Assembly (NCBI GenBank): GCA_947305035.1
Contig: CAMZCV010000044.1
Span: forward strand, 1-7,160
Length of the DNA: 7,160 nucleotides
Direction of reading: 5' to 3'
Source: an uncultured Coriobacteriales bacterium
GTDB lineage: Bacteria > Actinomycetota > Coriobacteriia > Coriobacteriales > Atopobiaceae
A program made the translations under genes and the position numbers. Below, one piece after another: positions 1 to 5,799 of this stretch (position 1 is its first letter; each line of letters starts with the position of its first letter). A model generated the notes under the pieces. The model was not told where the DNA came from, made no database searches, and saw only the letters and a program-made list of their open reading frames with translations.

Positions 1-1
1 C

Positions 2-94
2 ACCACGGGCGCATCCATCCGCGAGGCAACACGCGCATTGTGCGCGCGAGGTGTCGCGGAGGTTACCGCATGCTCCTTGTGCCGCGTTTGGTGA
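2..94 (+). CDS. comFC: ComF-family phosphoribosyltransferase, C-terminal end (partial)
   Basis: The window opens inside a gene. Reading from base 2 gives TTGASIREATRALCARGV, then about a dozen more residues and a TGA stop at 92-94. The TTGAS start matches the end of the PRPP-binding loop (consensus DD-V-TTG-T) of type I phosphoribosyltransferases. The following helix and 'ARGVAEVTACSLCR' strand match the usual C-terminus of ComFC/GntX proteins, where an alanine-rich helix precedes a V-x-x-x-x-L-x-R strand. ComFC proteins take part in DNA uptake and transformation in Firmicutes; their substrate is not settled. In many Gram-positives comFC lies directly before hpf/raiA, which fits hpf further along here. 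Only 30 residues are visible, so the family call rests on this short motif plus the context. The N-terminal zinc-binding part lies outside the window. Confidence 0.6.
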   Translation, partial: TTGASIREATRALCARGVAEVTACSLCRVW

Positions 95-95
95 G

Positions 96-116
96 GAAGT
101 TGGTATAATTAACTTC
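96..116 (+). promoter_or_regulatory. Extended -10 promoter inside a short inverted repeat
   Basis: A perfect extended -10 element (TGG then TATAAT at 104-109) sits 7 bases after the comFC stop. No good -35 hexamer is seen at 16-18 bases upstream, as expected for an extended -10 promoter. The -10 is flanked by a 6-bp inverted repeat, GAAGTT (96-101) and AACTTC (111-116), which could be an operator or the foot of an RNA stem. Transcription should start near 115-118, so the promoter would drive the structured region and the lipoprotein gene beyond it. Confidence 0.6.
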
Positions 117-360
117 ACTGTTTCACCCTGGGTCTGTGGTTGCGGGCGTGCAAACGCCCTAGTCCAAGGCAGACGAGGCCGAAGGGATCCACGTAAGCAG
201 GGGCGTGAGCGTTCCTGCGATCATGGCTCGTCCTAGAGGTAAGACGCACCGCTCGTCTACTTATGAGGCATCCGGCCTCGCGAGCGAGAGGTCCACGGTG
301 GGGGGCCGTAGCCCCGAAGCCAGCGTCCCAGTGCGCGAGTGTGGGGTCAAAGACCAGGTC
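111..360 (+). ncRNA. Candidate structured RNA (possibly raiA-motif family) or long structured leader
   Basis: About 250 bases lie between the promoter and the next gene, with no ORF that has a ribosome binding site. Local helices read directly from the sequence are: GTCTG 132-136 with CAGAC 170-174, enclosing GGGCG 144-148 with CGCCC 155-159; GCAGG 197-201 with CCTGC 214-218; AGACG 242-246 with CGTCT 254-258; GAGGC 265-269 with GCCTC 275-279; and GGGGC 302-306 with GCCCC 311-315 closing a CGTA loop. Two competing closures join the ends: CACTG 116-120 with CAGTG 329-333, or CTGGG 128-132 with CCCAG 327-331. No T-run terminator follows, so it may be read through into the lipoprotein gene. The raiA-motif RNA family is known from Firmicutes and Actinobacteria near hpf/raiA genes, and the comFC/hpf context fits. 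That identity is an inference from position, not from a matched consensus. The 3' boundary is approximate. Confidence 0.55.
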
Positions 361-422
361 AGCCGGGGGGAAACAGCCGTCTTCATCGTGTCCGGCACGA
401 CCAAGAGAACGAAGGGAACCCT

Positions 423-1310
423 ATGAAGACCCGTATGCGCATCGTCATGAGCTGCATCGTCGCCATCGCCATGGCGTGCTGCCTCACCGCGTGCAATCCC
501 AAGGAGAAGATCGACGAGCTCCTCACCCCCACGTCCGTGGAGGAGGCCATGGAAGCCAAGCGCGCCGAGGCCAACCCGCTCCTCTCCACCCCCAGCATCG
601 TCGAGGACGGCTATCTCACGGTTGGCCTCCGCACCGCCGAGACCACCGCTCCGTTCTGCATCGCCCAGGCATCCGGCGAGGTCTCGGGCATGGATATCGA
701 CCTTGCATCCATGCTGGCCGACGCCCTCGGCCTCAAGGTGCGCTTCGTCAACGTGACGTCCGTCGAGGCATCGCTGGGCACCGAGTGCGACATCGTGATG
801 AACGTCGCCATCGGTGACGCGGGCAACGCCACCGTGGTGGGCGCCTATGCCGAGAACGCCACCGCCCTCTTCACCATGGGCGATGCCGCCATCGCCGACG
901 CCTCCGAGCTCGCCGGGCACACGGTTGGCCTGCAGTCCGGCTCCGTTTCGCAGCGCCTGCTCGCCCAGAGCGGCCTAGGCATGTACGAGACCAGCTACGA
1001 CAACCTCAACGGCGCATTCGATGCCCTCGCAGCGGGCGAGGTTGAGTACGTGTGCTGCGACCTCTACTCCGGCGCCTATCTGGCGTCCTTCTACGACAAC
1101 GTGTCCATGGTGGGCACCATCGACGTTCCCACGGCAGAGGGCATCGCCGTGGCAGCCGATAACACCGCCATCCAGGTGCAGATCCAGTCCGCGCTCGACA
1201 CCATCCAGAGCAACGGCCAGGGCGACCTCGTGCGCATCAATTGGGTCGGCGGCATGCCCAACGCCACCAGCTCCAGCCAGATCGCGGGAATCACCCAGGG
1301 CACGGAGTAG
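423..1310 (+). CDS. Orphan family 3 extracellular solute-binding lipoprotein
   Basis: This 295-residue protein has a lipoprotein signal peptide: basic MKTRMR, a hydrophobic stretch to about residue 20, and the lipobox LTAC with Cys24 as the expected lipidated residue. It should be anchored to the outer face of the membrane. Residues 62-115 carry the opening of the SBP_bac_3 fold (YLTVGLR, then PFC, GMDIDLASMLADALGLKVRFV). Residues 164-180 (LAGHTVGLQSGSVSQRLL) match the start of the second lobe, and CDLYSGAYL (211-220) matches the returning segment. The usual 'T-x-x-R' ligand-contact motif after the first lobe is not recognisable; GDAGNATVVG (131-140) stands in its place. No permease or ATPase gene is adjacent, so it may serve a transporter encoded elsewhere or act as a sensor. 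The ligand cannot be assigned, though amino acids are usual for the family. ATG 423 was chosen because GAAGG at 411-415 precedes it and the signal peptide starts there; the in-frame ATG at 339 would add 28 unlikely residues. Confidence 0.85.
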   Translation: MKTRMRIVMSCIVAIAMACCLTACNPKEKIDELLTPTSVEEAMEAKRAEANPLLSTPSIVEDGYLTVGLRTAETTAPFCIAQASGEVSGMDIDLASMLADALGLKVRFVNVTSVEASLGTECDIVMNVAIGDAGNATVVGAYAENATALFTMGDAAIADASELAGHTVGLQSGSVSQRLLAQSGLGMYETSYDNLNGAFDALAAGEVEYVCCDLYSGAYLASFYDNVSMVGTIDVPTAEGIAVAADNTAIQVQIQSALDTIQSNGQGDLVRINWVGGMPNATSSSQIAGITQGTE

Positions 1311-1340
1311 AACAACAATATTTGAAGAATCTATAGCGAT

Positions 1341-1370
1341 GGCCGGCGGTTCCAACCGTCGGCCGTCCTT
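1341..1370 (+). terminator. Hairpin terminator after the lipoprotein gene
   Basis: GGCCGGCGGT (1341-1350) pairs with ACCGTCGGCC (1355-1364) as ten base pairs, one of them G-U, around a TCCA loop. A short pyrimidine run (GTCCTTT) follows. The stem is very stable but the T-run is weak. It lies 31 bases after the lipoprotein stop and separates that unit from hpf. Confidence 0.7.
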
Positions 1371-1450
1371 TACCGCTTTGTTGCCGCCGTCTCTCTATCT
1401 TTCGTGAATCAAGGTCAGGACTTGGGTATTGTCATAAGTAGAGGCAATCT

Positions 1451-1464
1451 CCCGGTTTTCCGGG
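1451..1464 (+). promoter_or_regulatory. Small hairpin in the hpf leader
   Basis: CCCGG (1451-1455) and CCGGG (1460-1464) form a perfect 5-bp stem with a TTTT loop, 33 bases before the hpf start and just upstream of its ribosome binding site (AAGGAGG, 1486-1492). No T-run follows, so it is not a terminator. I could not identify a convincing promoter for hpf between the upstream terminator and this hairpin. Confidence 0.4.
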
Positions 1465-1497
1465 TGTGCATAGCGTAAACGTACGAAGGAGGCTTCT

Positions 1498-2085
1498 ATG
1501 GTCAACATCAGGGTTTCGGGCCGCAAGGTAACCATTACCGATGCACTGCTCGATCATGTGCAGGAGAAGATGGGAGCAGCGCTCAAAGTGTTCGACATCT
1601 CTCCCATGACCTGCGATTGCGTGCTCAGGGTCGACAAGAACCCCTCCAACCTCGAGCGCAAGTCCTGCGAGGTTACCGTTTTCGTCCGTGATAACGTCGT
1701 GCGTGTGGTTGCGTCCGGCGACGATATGATCGCCGCCATCGACGAGGCCGCCGACAAGGTGAGCCGCCAGCTCCGCAAGTACAAGACCCGCGTCATCGAC
1801 CGTCGCCAGAGGGGCGCGCGCATCGCCATCCCCACCAATGTCGAGGATCTCGCCGACCTTATCGAGCCCACTCCTGAGGAGGAGGACGACAACGTGCTCG
1901 TCCGCGAGAAGATCATCGATCTCCCGCCCATGACGGAGGAGGAGGCACTCGTCCAGACCGACCTGCTCGGCCATGATTTCTATGTGTTTACCAATGCAAC
2001 CACAGGGTTGATAAATGTCATCTACCATCGTAAGAATGGTGGATACGGCATCATCAAGCCCAAGATCGAGGAGGAAAATGACTGA
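1498..2085 (+). CDS. hpf: Long-form ribosome hibernation promoting factor
   Basis: This 195-residue protein has the two-domain layout of long HPF. Residues 1-105 form the S30AE/YfiA domain (MVNIRVSGRKVTITDAL, the strand CDCVLRVDKNPS, then KSCEVTVFV and a helix rich in Lys/Arg, KVSRQLRKYK). An acidic linker covers roughly 110-132. Residues 133-188 are the dimerisation domain, with the hallmark LLGHDFYVF and a closing INVIYHRKNGGYGIIKP. Long HPF binds the 30S decoding region and joins two ribosomes through its C-terminal domain, forming translationally silent 100S dimers in stationary phase or stress. The start is fixed by AAGGAGG at 1486-1492, 5 bases upstream. It ends inside the next gene: its last 8 bases overlap the degV-like start, indicating translational coupling. 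The gene is also known as raiA/yfiA. Length and motifs are ordinary for the family. Confidence 0.97.
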   Translation: MVNIRVSGRKVTITDALLDHVQEKMGAALKVFDISPMTCDCVLRVDKNPSNLERKSCEVTVFVRDNVVRVVASGDDMIAAIDEAADKVSRQLRKYKTRVIDRRQRGARIAIPTNVEDLADLIEPTPEEEDDNVLVREKIIDLPPMTEEEALVQTDLLGHDFYVFTNATTGLINVIYHRKNGGYGIIKPKIEEEND

Positions 2086-3136
2086 GATTCCTCAGGAGCA
2101 GAGCAGCGGCAAACCGGAGGACGCCTACGACCTCGAAGGCATGACCACTCCGAACCATAACTACGTTCCAACTGAAGTCGTCAAGGCGGTGCGCGCGTTC
2201 AAGGCGCACCGCGACGTTCATATCATCGTGGATACCTGCGCCGACTACGCGCCAAAAGTTGCCGAGCACTTGGGCGTGGAGGTTATCGGCTTCCCGTACA
2301 TCATGGATGGCGTCGAGTATATTGACGACCTCTGGAAGTCCATCTCCTATGAGGACTACTACGCCAAGCTGCGCGAAGGTGCGCATGTGACCACCGCCGC
2401 GGTGTCGCCCGGCTTCTACTACGAGGTCTTCGAGCGCGCCGCGAAGGAGGGCACGCCCACCATCTACCTGGGCTTCACGGGCGGTCTCTCCTCGAGCATC
2501 CACGCCGCCGAGCAGGCGCGCGACATGATTGCCGAAGAGTACCCGGAGTTCGAGCTCTACGTGCTCGACAACCTCTGCCCGTCTGCTTGCGCAGAGCTGC
2601 TGGCTGTGGAGGCCGTGCGCCTTGCGGGCAACGGCTCCACTGCCCGCGAGCTGTACGAATGGGCCAAGGAGGCGCGCTACTACGTGCAGGGCTACTTCAC
2701 GCTCGACAACCTCAACGCCCTTGCGGCAGGCGGGCGCATCCCGCCTGCAGCGGCGCAGCTGGGTGGAAAGCTCGATATCAAGCCCGAGCTCTCCTTCGAC
2801 CTCAACGGATCGCTCTCGCTCAAGGGCATCTGCCGAGGCCGCAAGAAGGCGCTCCGCGAGCTCGTGTCCGAGTTCCAGGAGAACTGGTGCAAGGATTCGT
2901 CGCTCCCCATCTGCATCATGCATGCCGACGCCAAGAAGGACGCCGACTGGCTCGAGGATCATCTGCGCAGGGAGAGGGGCTGCGAGGGGCTGCTCGTCAT
3001 CCGCAGCGTCATCTCGCCGGTCCTCGGCGCGCATGTTGGCCCGGGCATGGTGGCCGTGGGCTTCTGGGGCGGCGACCGCCGCGAGAAGCTCTCGCTCTCC
3101 GACCGCATCGCCGCGAAGGTCCGCTCGCACAGGTAG
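2078..3136 (+). CDS. DegV-family fatty-acid-binding protein
   Basis: This is a 352-residue protein of the DegV (FakB-like) family. These cytoplasmic proteins hold a fatty acid so that a FakA-type kinase can phosphorylate it; no fakA gene is visible here. After an extension of about 45 residues that the family normally lacks (typical length about 280), the fold begins at VHIIVDTCADYAP (48-60). Family landmarks follow: TTAAVSPG (105-112), LGFTGGLSSSIHAA (131-144, in place of the common GLSGTYQ-A), VLDNLCPSAC (162-171), the LAAGGRI turn (215-221), and GAHVGPGMVAVGFWG (318-331). The start ATG at 2078 lies inside the last codons of hpf, with GAGGAGG just upstream, so translation is probably coupled. 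An earlier in-frame ATG at 2015 is deep in hpf and lacks such a site. The lipid specificity cannot be read from sequence. The link with HPF is positional only. Confidence 0.92.
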   Translation: MTEIPQEQSSGKPEDAYDLEGMTTPNHNYVPTEVVKAVRAFKAHRDVHIIVDTCADYAPKVAEHLGVEVIGFPYIMDGVEYIDDLWKSISYEDYYAKLREGAHVTTAAVSPGFYYEVFERAAKEGTPTIYLGFTGGLSSSIHAAEQARDMIAEEYPEFELYVLDNLCPSACAELLAVEAVRLAGNGSTARELYEWAKEARYYVQGYFTLDNLNALAAGGRIPPAAAQLGGKLDIKPELSFDLNGSLSLKGICRGRKKALRELVSEFQENWCKDSSLPICIMHADAKKDADWLEDHLRRERGCEGLLVIRSVISPVLGAHVGPGMVAVGFWGGDRREKLSLSDRIAAKVRSHR

Positions 3137-3151
3137 ACGGAAGGCACATAC

Positions 3152-4165
3152 ATGCAACGCAAAACCATCTCCAAGGTGGCTTTCATAGGCACGGGCATCA
3201 TGGGCTCGGCCATCGCCGGCCATATCCTCGACGCGGGCTATAGGCTCGCCGTGAACAACCGCACCAAGAAGAAGGCAGACGCGCTGGTAGCGCGCGGTGC
3301 CGTGTGGTGCGACACCATCGCCGAGGCCGTCAAGGGCGCCGATGTGGTGTTCACGATGGTGGGCTATCCCGAGGACGTCGAGGATGTCTACATGGCATCG
3401 GGCGGCGTGCTCGCCAGCGCGCGCAAGGGCGCGTGGCTCATCGACCTCACCACCTCATCCCCCGACCTCGCGCGCGACATCCACGACGCCGCCGAGGTTC
3501 TGGACGTGCATGCCTTCGACTGCCCGGTCACAGGCGGCGAGCAGGGTGCCATCGACGGTACGCTCACGCTCATCATCGGCGCTGCCGAGAAGGACGTTCC
3601 CGAGGAGGTCATCGAGCTGCTCAAGACCTTCTCCGCCAAGATGTGCTTCTTCGAGCATGCCGGTGCCGGCCAGACAGCCAAGCTCTGCAACCAGGTGTCG
3701 TTCGCGTCGTGCATCGTGGGTTACGCGGATGCCTTGGCGCTTGCCGAGCAGGCGGGACTCGACCCCCACGCCGTGCTCGATCTCATCCTCAGCGGCACCG
3801 GCACCTCGGGTGCTGCGCAGAGCTATGCGCCCAAGTCGCTTGCGGGCGACTTCAAACCGGGGTTCTTCGTCGAGTTCCTGCGCAAGGATCTGGGCTTGGC
3901 GCTTGCACATTCTGAGGATTTCGGTCTTTCGTTGCCCGGCGCCGAGACGGCGTACGCGCTTTTTGATTTACTCTGTACTGTTGGCGGATCGCGACTGGGC
4001 GGACAGGCTATCAGCCTGCTCTATGCCGACGAGGCCGAAGGCTATGCTGCCGGGCTCGATTGGTCGCTTGCGGAGCGCGATGCTGCCGACGATGACGATG
4101 ACGACGAGTGCTGCTGCGGCCATCACCATGATGGCGAGGGCTGCTGCGGGCACCATCACCACTAA
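3152..4165 (+). CDS. NAD(P)-dependent beta-hydroxyacid dehydrogenase with Cys/His-rich tail
   Basis: This 337-residue protein belongs to the 3-hydroxyisobutyrate / tartronate-semialdehyde reductase superfamily. The Rossmann glycine motif is GTGIMG (13-18). NNRTKKKA (35-42), with a positive charge after the second strand, is usually read as NADP preference. The substrate loop is DCPVTGGEQGA (123-133). The catalytic lysine is K177 in GAGQTAKLCNQ (171-181), and KDLGLA (245-250) is the conserved C-terminal domain motif. The core ends near residue 305. Beyond it is an unusual tail: six aspartates (313-318), then E-CCCG-HHH-DGEG-CCG-HHHH to the stop. The repeated CCG-HHH unit resembles metal-binding tails seen on SlyD, HypB and UreE, but such a tail is not usual for this enzyme family. 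Its substrate is unknown; GarR or MmsB would be guesses. GGAAGG at 3139-3144 sets the start. It follows the degV-like gene by 15 bases, in the same likely operon. Confidence 0.9.
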   Translation: MQRKTISKVAFIGTGIMGSAIAGHILDAGYRLAVNNRTKKKADALVARGAVWCDTIAEAVKGADVVFTMVGYPEDVEDVYMASGGVLASARKGAWLIDLTTSSPDLARDIHDAAEVLDVHAFDCPVTGGEQGAIDGTLTLIIGAAEKDVPEEVIELLKTFSAKMCFFEHAGAGQTAKLCNQVSFASCIVGYADALALAEQAGLDPHAVLDLILSGTGTSGAAQSYAPKSLAGDFKPGFFVEFLRKDLGLALAHSEDFGLSLPGAETAYALFDLLCTVGGSRLGGQAISLLYADEAEGYAAGLDWSLAERDAADDDDDDECCCGHHHDGEGCCGHHHH

Positions 4166-4176
4166 GGGGGATCAGC

Positions 4177-4884
4177 ATGGCTGAGGAGTTCGAGCTCGAA
4201 GCAGACGCCAACGTGGCGGCTTCCGCAGAGGAGGCTGCGCCCGAGGAAACCCCCGAGGAGATTGCGGCAGAAGCGGCAGATCAGGCGGAGGAAGCTCCCG
4301 TCTACACGCCCGAGCTTGTCGAGACGCTCATCGAGGGCCTTTCCGGCGCGAGCAGGCGCCGTCGCCAGGAAGTCGGCTTCGAGATCGCGGCAATCGCGCA
4401 CGTCTCGCCCGAGCTCCTCGAGCCCCATATCGATGTCCTTATCGACGCGCTCTACCGCCCCGAGGCACAGACCCGCTGGGAGGTGCTCGACGCGCTCACC
4501 GTGCTTGCCGAGCTCTACGGCGAGCGCACGTTCGGCGCGTTCGACGGTGCCGAGACGGCGCTCTTCGACGAGGACTCCGCCACGGTGCGCCTCGCCGCAT
4601 TCCTGTTCCTCACGCGCTATGCGTCCGTCTCGCCCGAGCTCTCGGATGAGGCGTGGCCGCTGCTCGACGAGGCGATCCAGTGCTACCATGGCGACGCCGA
4701 GTACCACGACATGCTCGCCGGCCTGCTCGAGATGGTCCAGGGCAACGTGTCCGAGGCCACCGCGAAGGCGCTGGTCGACCGCGTGGGATTCGATGCTGAG
4801 AACAGCACCTCCTTCATCAAGACCTACTCCGCGCAGATCATCAAGGCCGTTAAGGACGGCGTTTCTGCGGGCGAGGTTGCATAG
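4177..4884 (+). CDS. HEAT-like helical protein of unknown function
   Basis: This 235-residue protein has no name I recognise. Residues 1-42 are low-complexity and acidic (repeated AEEA, PEE and AEAADQAEEA), probably disordered. From residue 44 on, paired amphipathic helices follow one another: TPELVETLIEGL with RRRRQEVGFEIAAIA; ELLEPHIDVLIDAL with QTRWEVLDALTVLAEL; ATVRLAAFLFLTRYA; and EAWPLLDEAIQCY. This pattern resembles HEAT/ARM repeats, which form protein-binding surfaces. The basic cluster RRRR at 60-63 contrasts with the acidic N-terminus. No signal peptide or membrane segment is present, so it is cytoplasmic. AAGGGGG at 4164-4170 precedes the ATG by 6 bases, and the gap from the dehydrogenase gene is only 11 bases. 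A scaffold or adaptor role is plausible, but the partner is unknown. Confidence 0.85.
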   Translation: MAEEFELEADANVAASAEEAAPEETPEEIAAEAADQAEEAPVYTPELVETLIEGLSGASRRRRQEVGFEIAAIAHVSPELLEPHIDVLIDALYRPEAQTRWEVLDALTVLAELYGERTFGAFDGAETALFDEDSATVRLAAFLFLTRYASVSPELSDEAWPLLDEAIQCYHGDAEYHDMLAGLLEMVQGNVSEATAKALVDRVGFDAENSTSFIKTYSAQIIKAVKDGVSAGEVA

Positions 4885-4886
4885 GG

Positions 4887-4905
4887 TTCCCCGCGCGGCG
4901 GGGGA
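4887..4905 (+). promoter_or_regulatory. GC-rich stem-loop between two operon genes
   Basis: CCCCGC (4889-4894) pairs with GCGGGG (4898-4903) around a GCG loop. The stem extends by a T-G and a T-A pair to 4887/4905. It ends only a few bases before the ribosome binding site (GAGGA, 4908-4912) of the next gene. There is no T-run, so a Rho-independent terminator is unlikely. It could affect RNA processing or translation initiation of the downstream gene. Confidence 0.45.
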
Positions 4906-4920
4906 GAGAGGATTTTCAAG

Positions 4921-5781
4921 ATGGCTACCACCAAGAAGAAGTCGACGGCGAAGAATTCGAGCACGATGATCACGCTCATCGTGGGCATCTGCTGCCTGGT
5001 TGCGGGCCTGCTCGTGGGCAAGTTCGTTCTCGGTGCGCACGACACCTCCAAGCCGCTGGGCAGGACCACCCTCGCTGCCGGCGAGCTCGACACCGTTGTC
5101 GCAACCTATACCTACAAGGGCGAGAAGCACGAGGTAACCGCCCGCGAGGTCATCGAGGACAGCTCCTCGCTCGATAACGCCCTCAATGCCGATGGTACCT
5201 ATGCGATGCCCTCCGCCGACGCCATCGTGGGCTTCGCCCGCAATGCCATCATCATCGGCGAGGCGCAGGCACGCGGCATCACCGTCACCGATGAGGATAT
5301 CTCCGCGTATGCGATGGAGATCCTCGGCACCGATGACTTCGCAGCCATCGCCTCCACCTACGGCATCAGCGAGGACGTTGCCAGGCGCATGCTCGGCGAG
5401 TCCGCCATGATGAAGCAGCTCCGCGACCAGGTGCTCGCCGACACCAGCGTGGGCGAGGCTCCGGTGCCCCCCACCGAGCCCGAGGATGGCAACACCGACG
5501 CCACGTCCAAGGAGTGGGCCGATTACGTGATCGCGCTGCTCGGCGATGAGTGGGACGCCGCGAACAACACCTGGGCGCGCACCGACGGCGCCTACTATGC
5601 CACGCTGCAGACCTATCCCATCTCCAACGATTCCGCCAGCTATGAGGCGGCCGAGCAGGCCTACTACATCGCCTACATGGACTACATGAACGCCTCGAGC
5701 ACTGCGGCGCAGGATTGGACCAACTACGTGAACGAGCTGCTGGGCGGCGCCTCCATCGAGATTGCGACGCTCGGCGCATAG
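4921..5781 (+). CDS. Membrane-anchored SurA-N-like protein without PPIase domain
   Basis: This 286-residue protein has a lysine-rich start (MATTKKKSTAK), then one hydrophobic segment (about 16-38, MITLIVGICCLVAGLLVGKFVLG). It is probably an uncleaved anchor with the bulk of the protein outside the cell. Residues 72-172 resemble the SurA/PrsA N-terminal chaperone domain: a Val/Thr-rich strand with VTAREVIED, then helices including ARNAIIIGEAQARGITVTDEDI and a long helix ending in MMKQLRDQVLAD. PrsA and SurA carry parvulin PPIase domains after this part. Here there is instead a Pro/Glu/Asp linker (180-193) and a helical end rich in Tyr, Trp and Ala. Two similar segments occur there, EWADYVIALLGDE (198-210) and DWTNYVNELLGGA (265-277), which may be a duplication. 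A role in folding or sorting exported proteins is inferred. The start ATG has GAGGA 8 bases upstream. Confidence 0.8.
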   Translation: MATTKKKSTAKNSSTMITLIVGICCLVAGLLVGKFVLGAHDTSKPLGRTTLAAGELDTVVATYTYKGEKHEVTAREVIEDSSSLDNALNADGTYAMPSADAIVGFARNAIIIGEAQARGITVTDEDISAYAMEILGTDDFAAIASTYGISEDVARRMLGESAMMKQLRDQVLADTSVGEAPVPPTEPEDGNTDATSKEWADYVIALLGDEWDAANNTWARTDGAYYATLQTYPISNDSASYEAAEQAYYIAYMDYMNASSTAAQDWTNYVNELLGGASIEIATLGA

Positions 5782-5799
5782 CGCGGGCGGGGAGGCTGC

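Noticed and set aside
111..360. Known riboswitch or housekeeping RNA (glycine, cobalamin, c-di-GMP, RNase P, tmRNA, SRP)
   Set aside because: I could not find the conserved cores I know for these families; for example, there is no tmRNA tag or tRNA-like end and no SRP GGAA loop.
339..422. Upstream start for the solute-binding lipoprotein
   Set aside because: It would add 28 residues before the signal peptide, has no ribosome binding site and overlaps the structured RNA.
51..426. Short + strand frames across the structured RNA (51-236 and 205-426)
   Set aside because: Neither has a good ribosome binding site or recognisable domain, the first starts inside comFC, and their codons cut across the RNA helices.
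2054..3223. 389-codon open frame on the - strand
   Set aside because: It is antisense to the DegV-family gene and has the Ala/Arg/His-rich composition of a shadow; no domain is recognisable.
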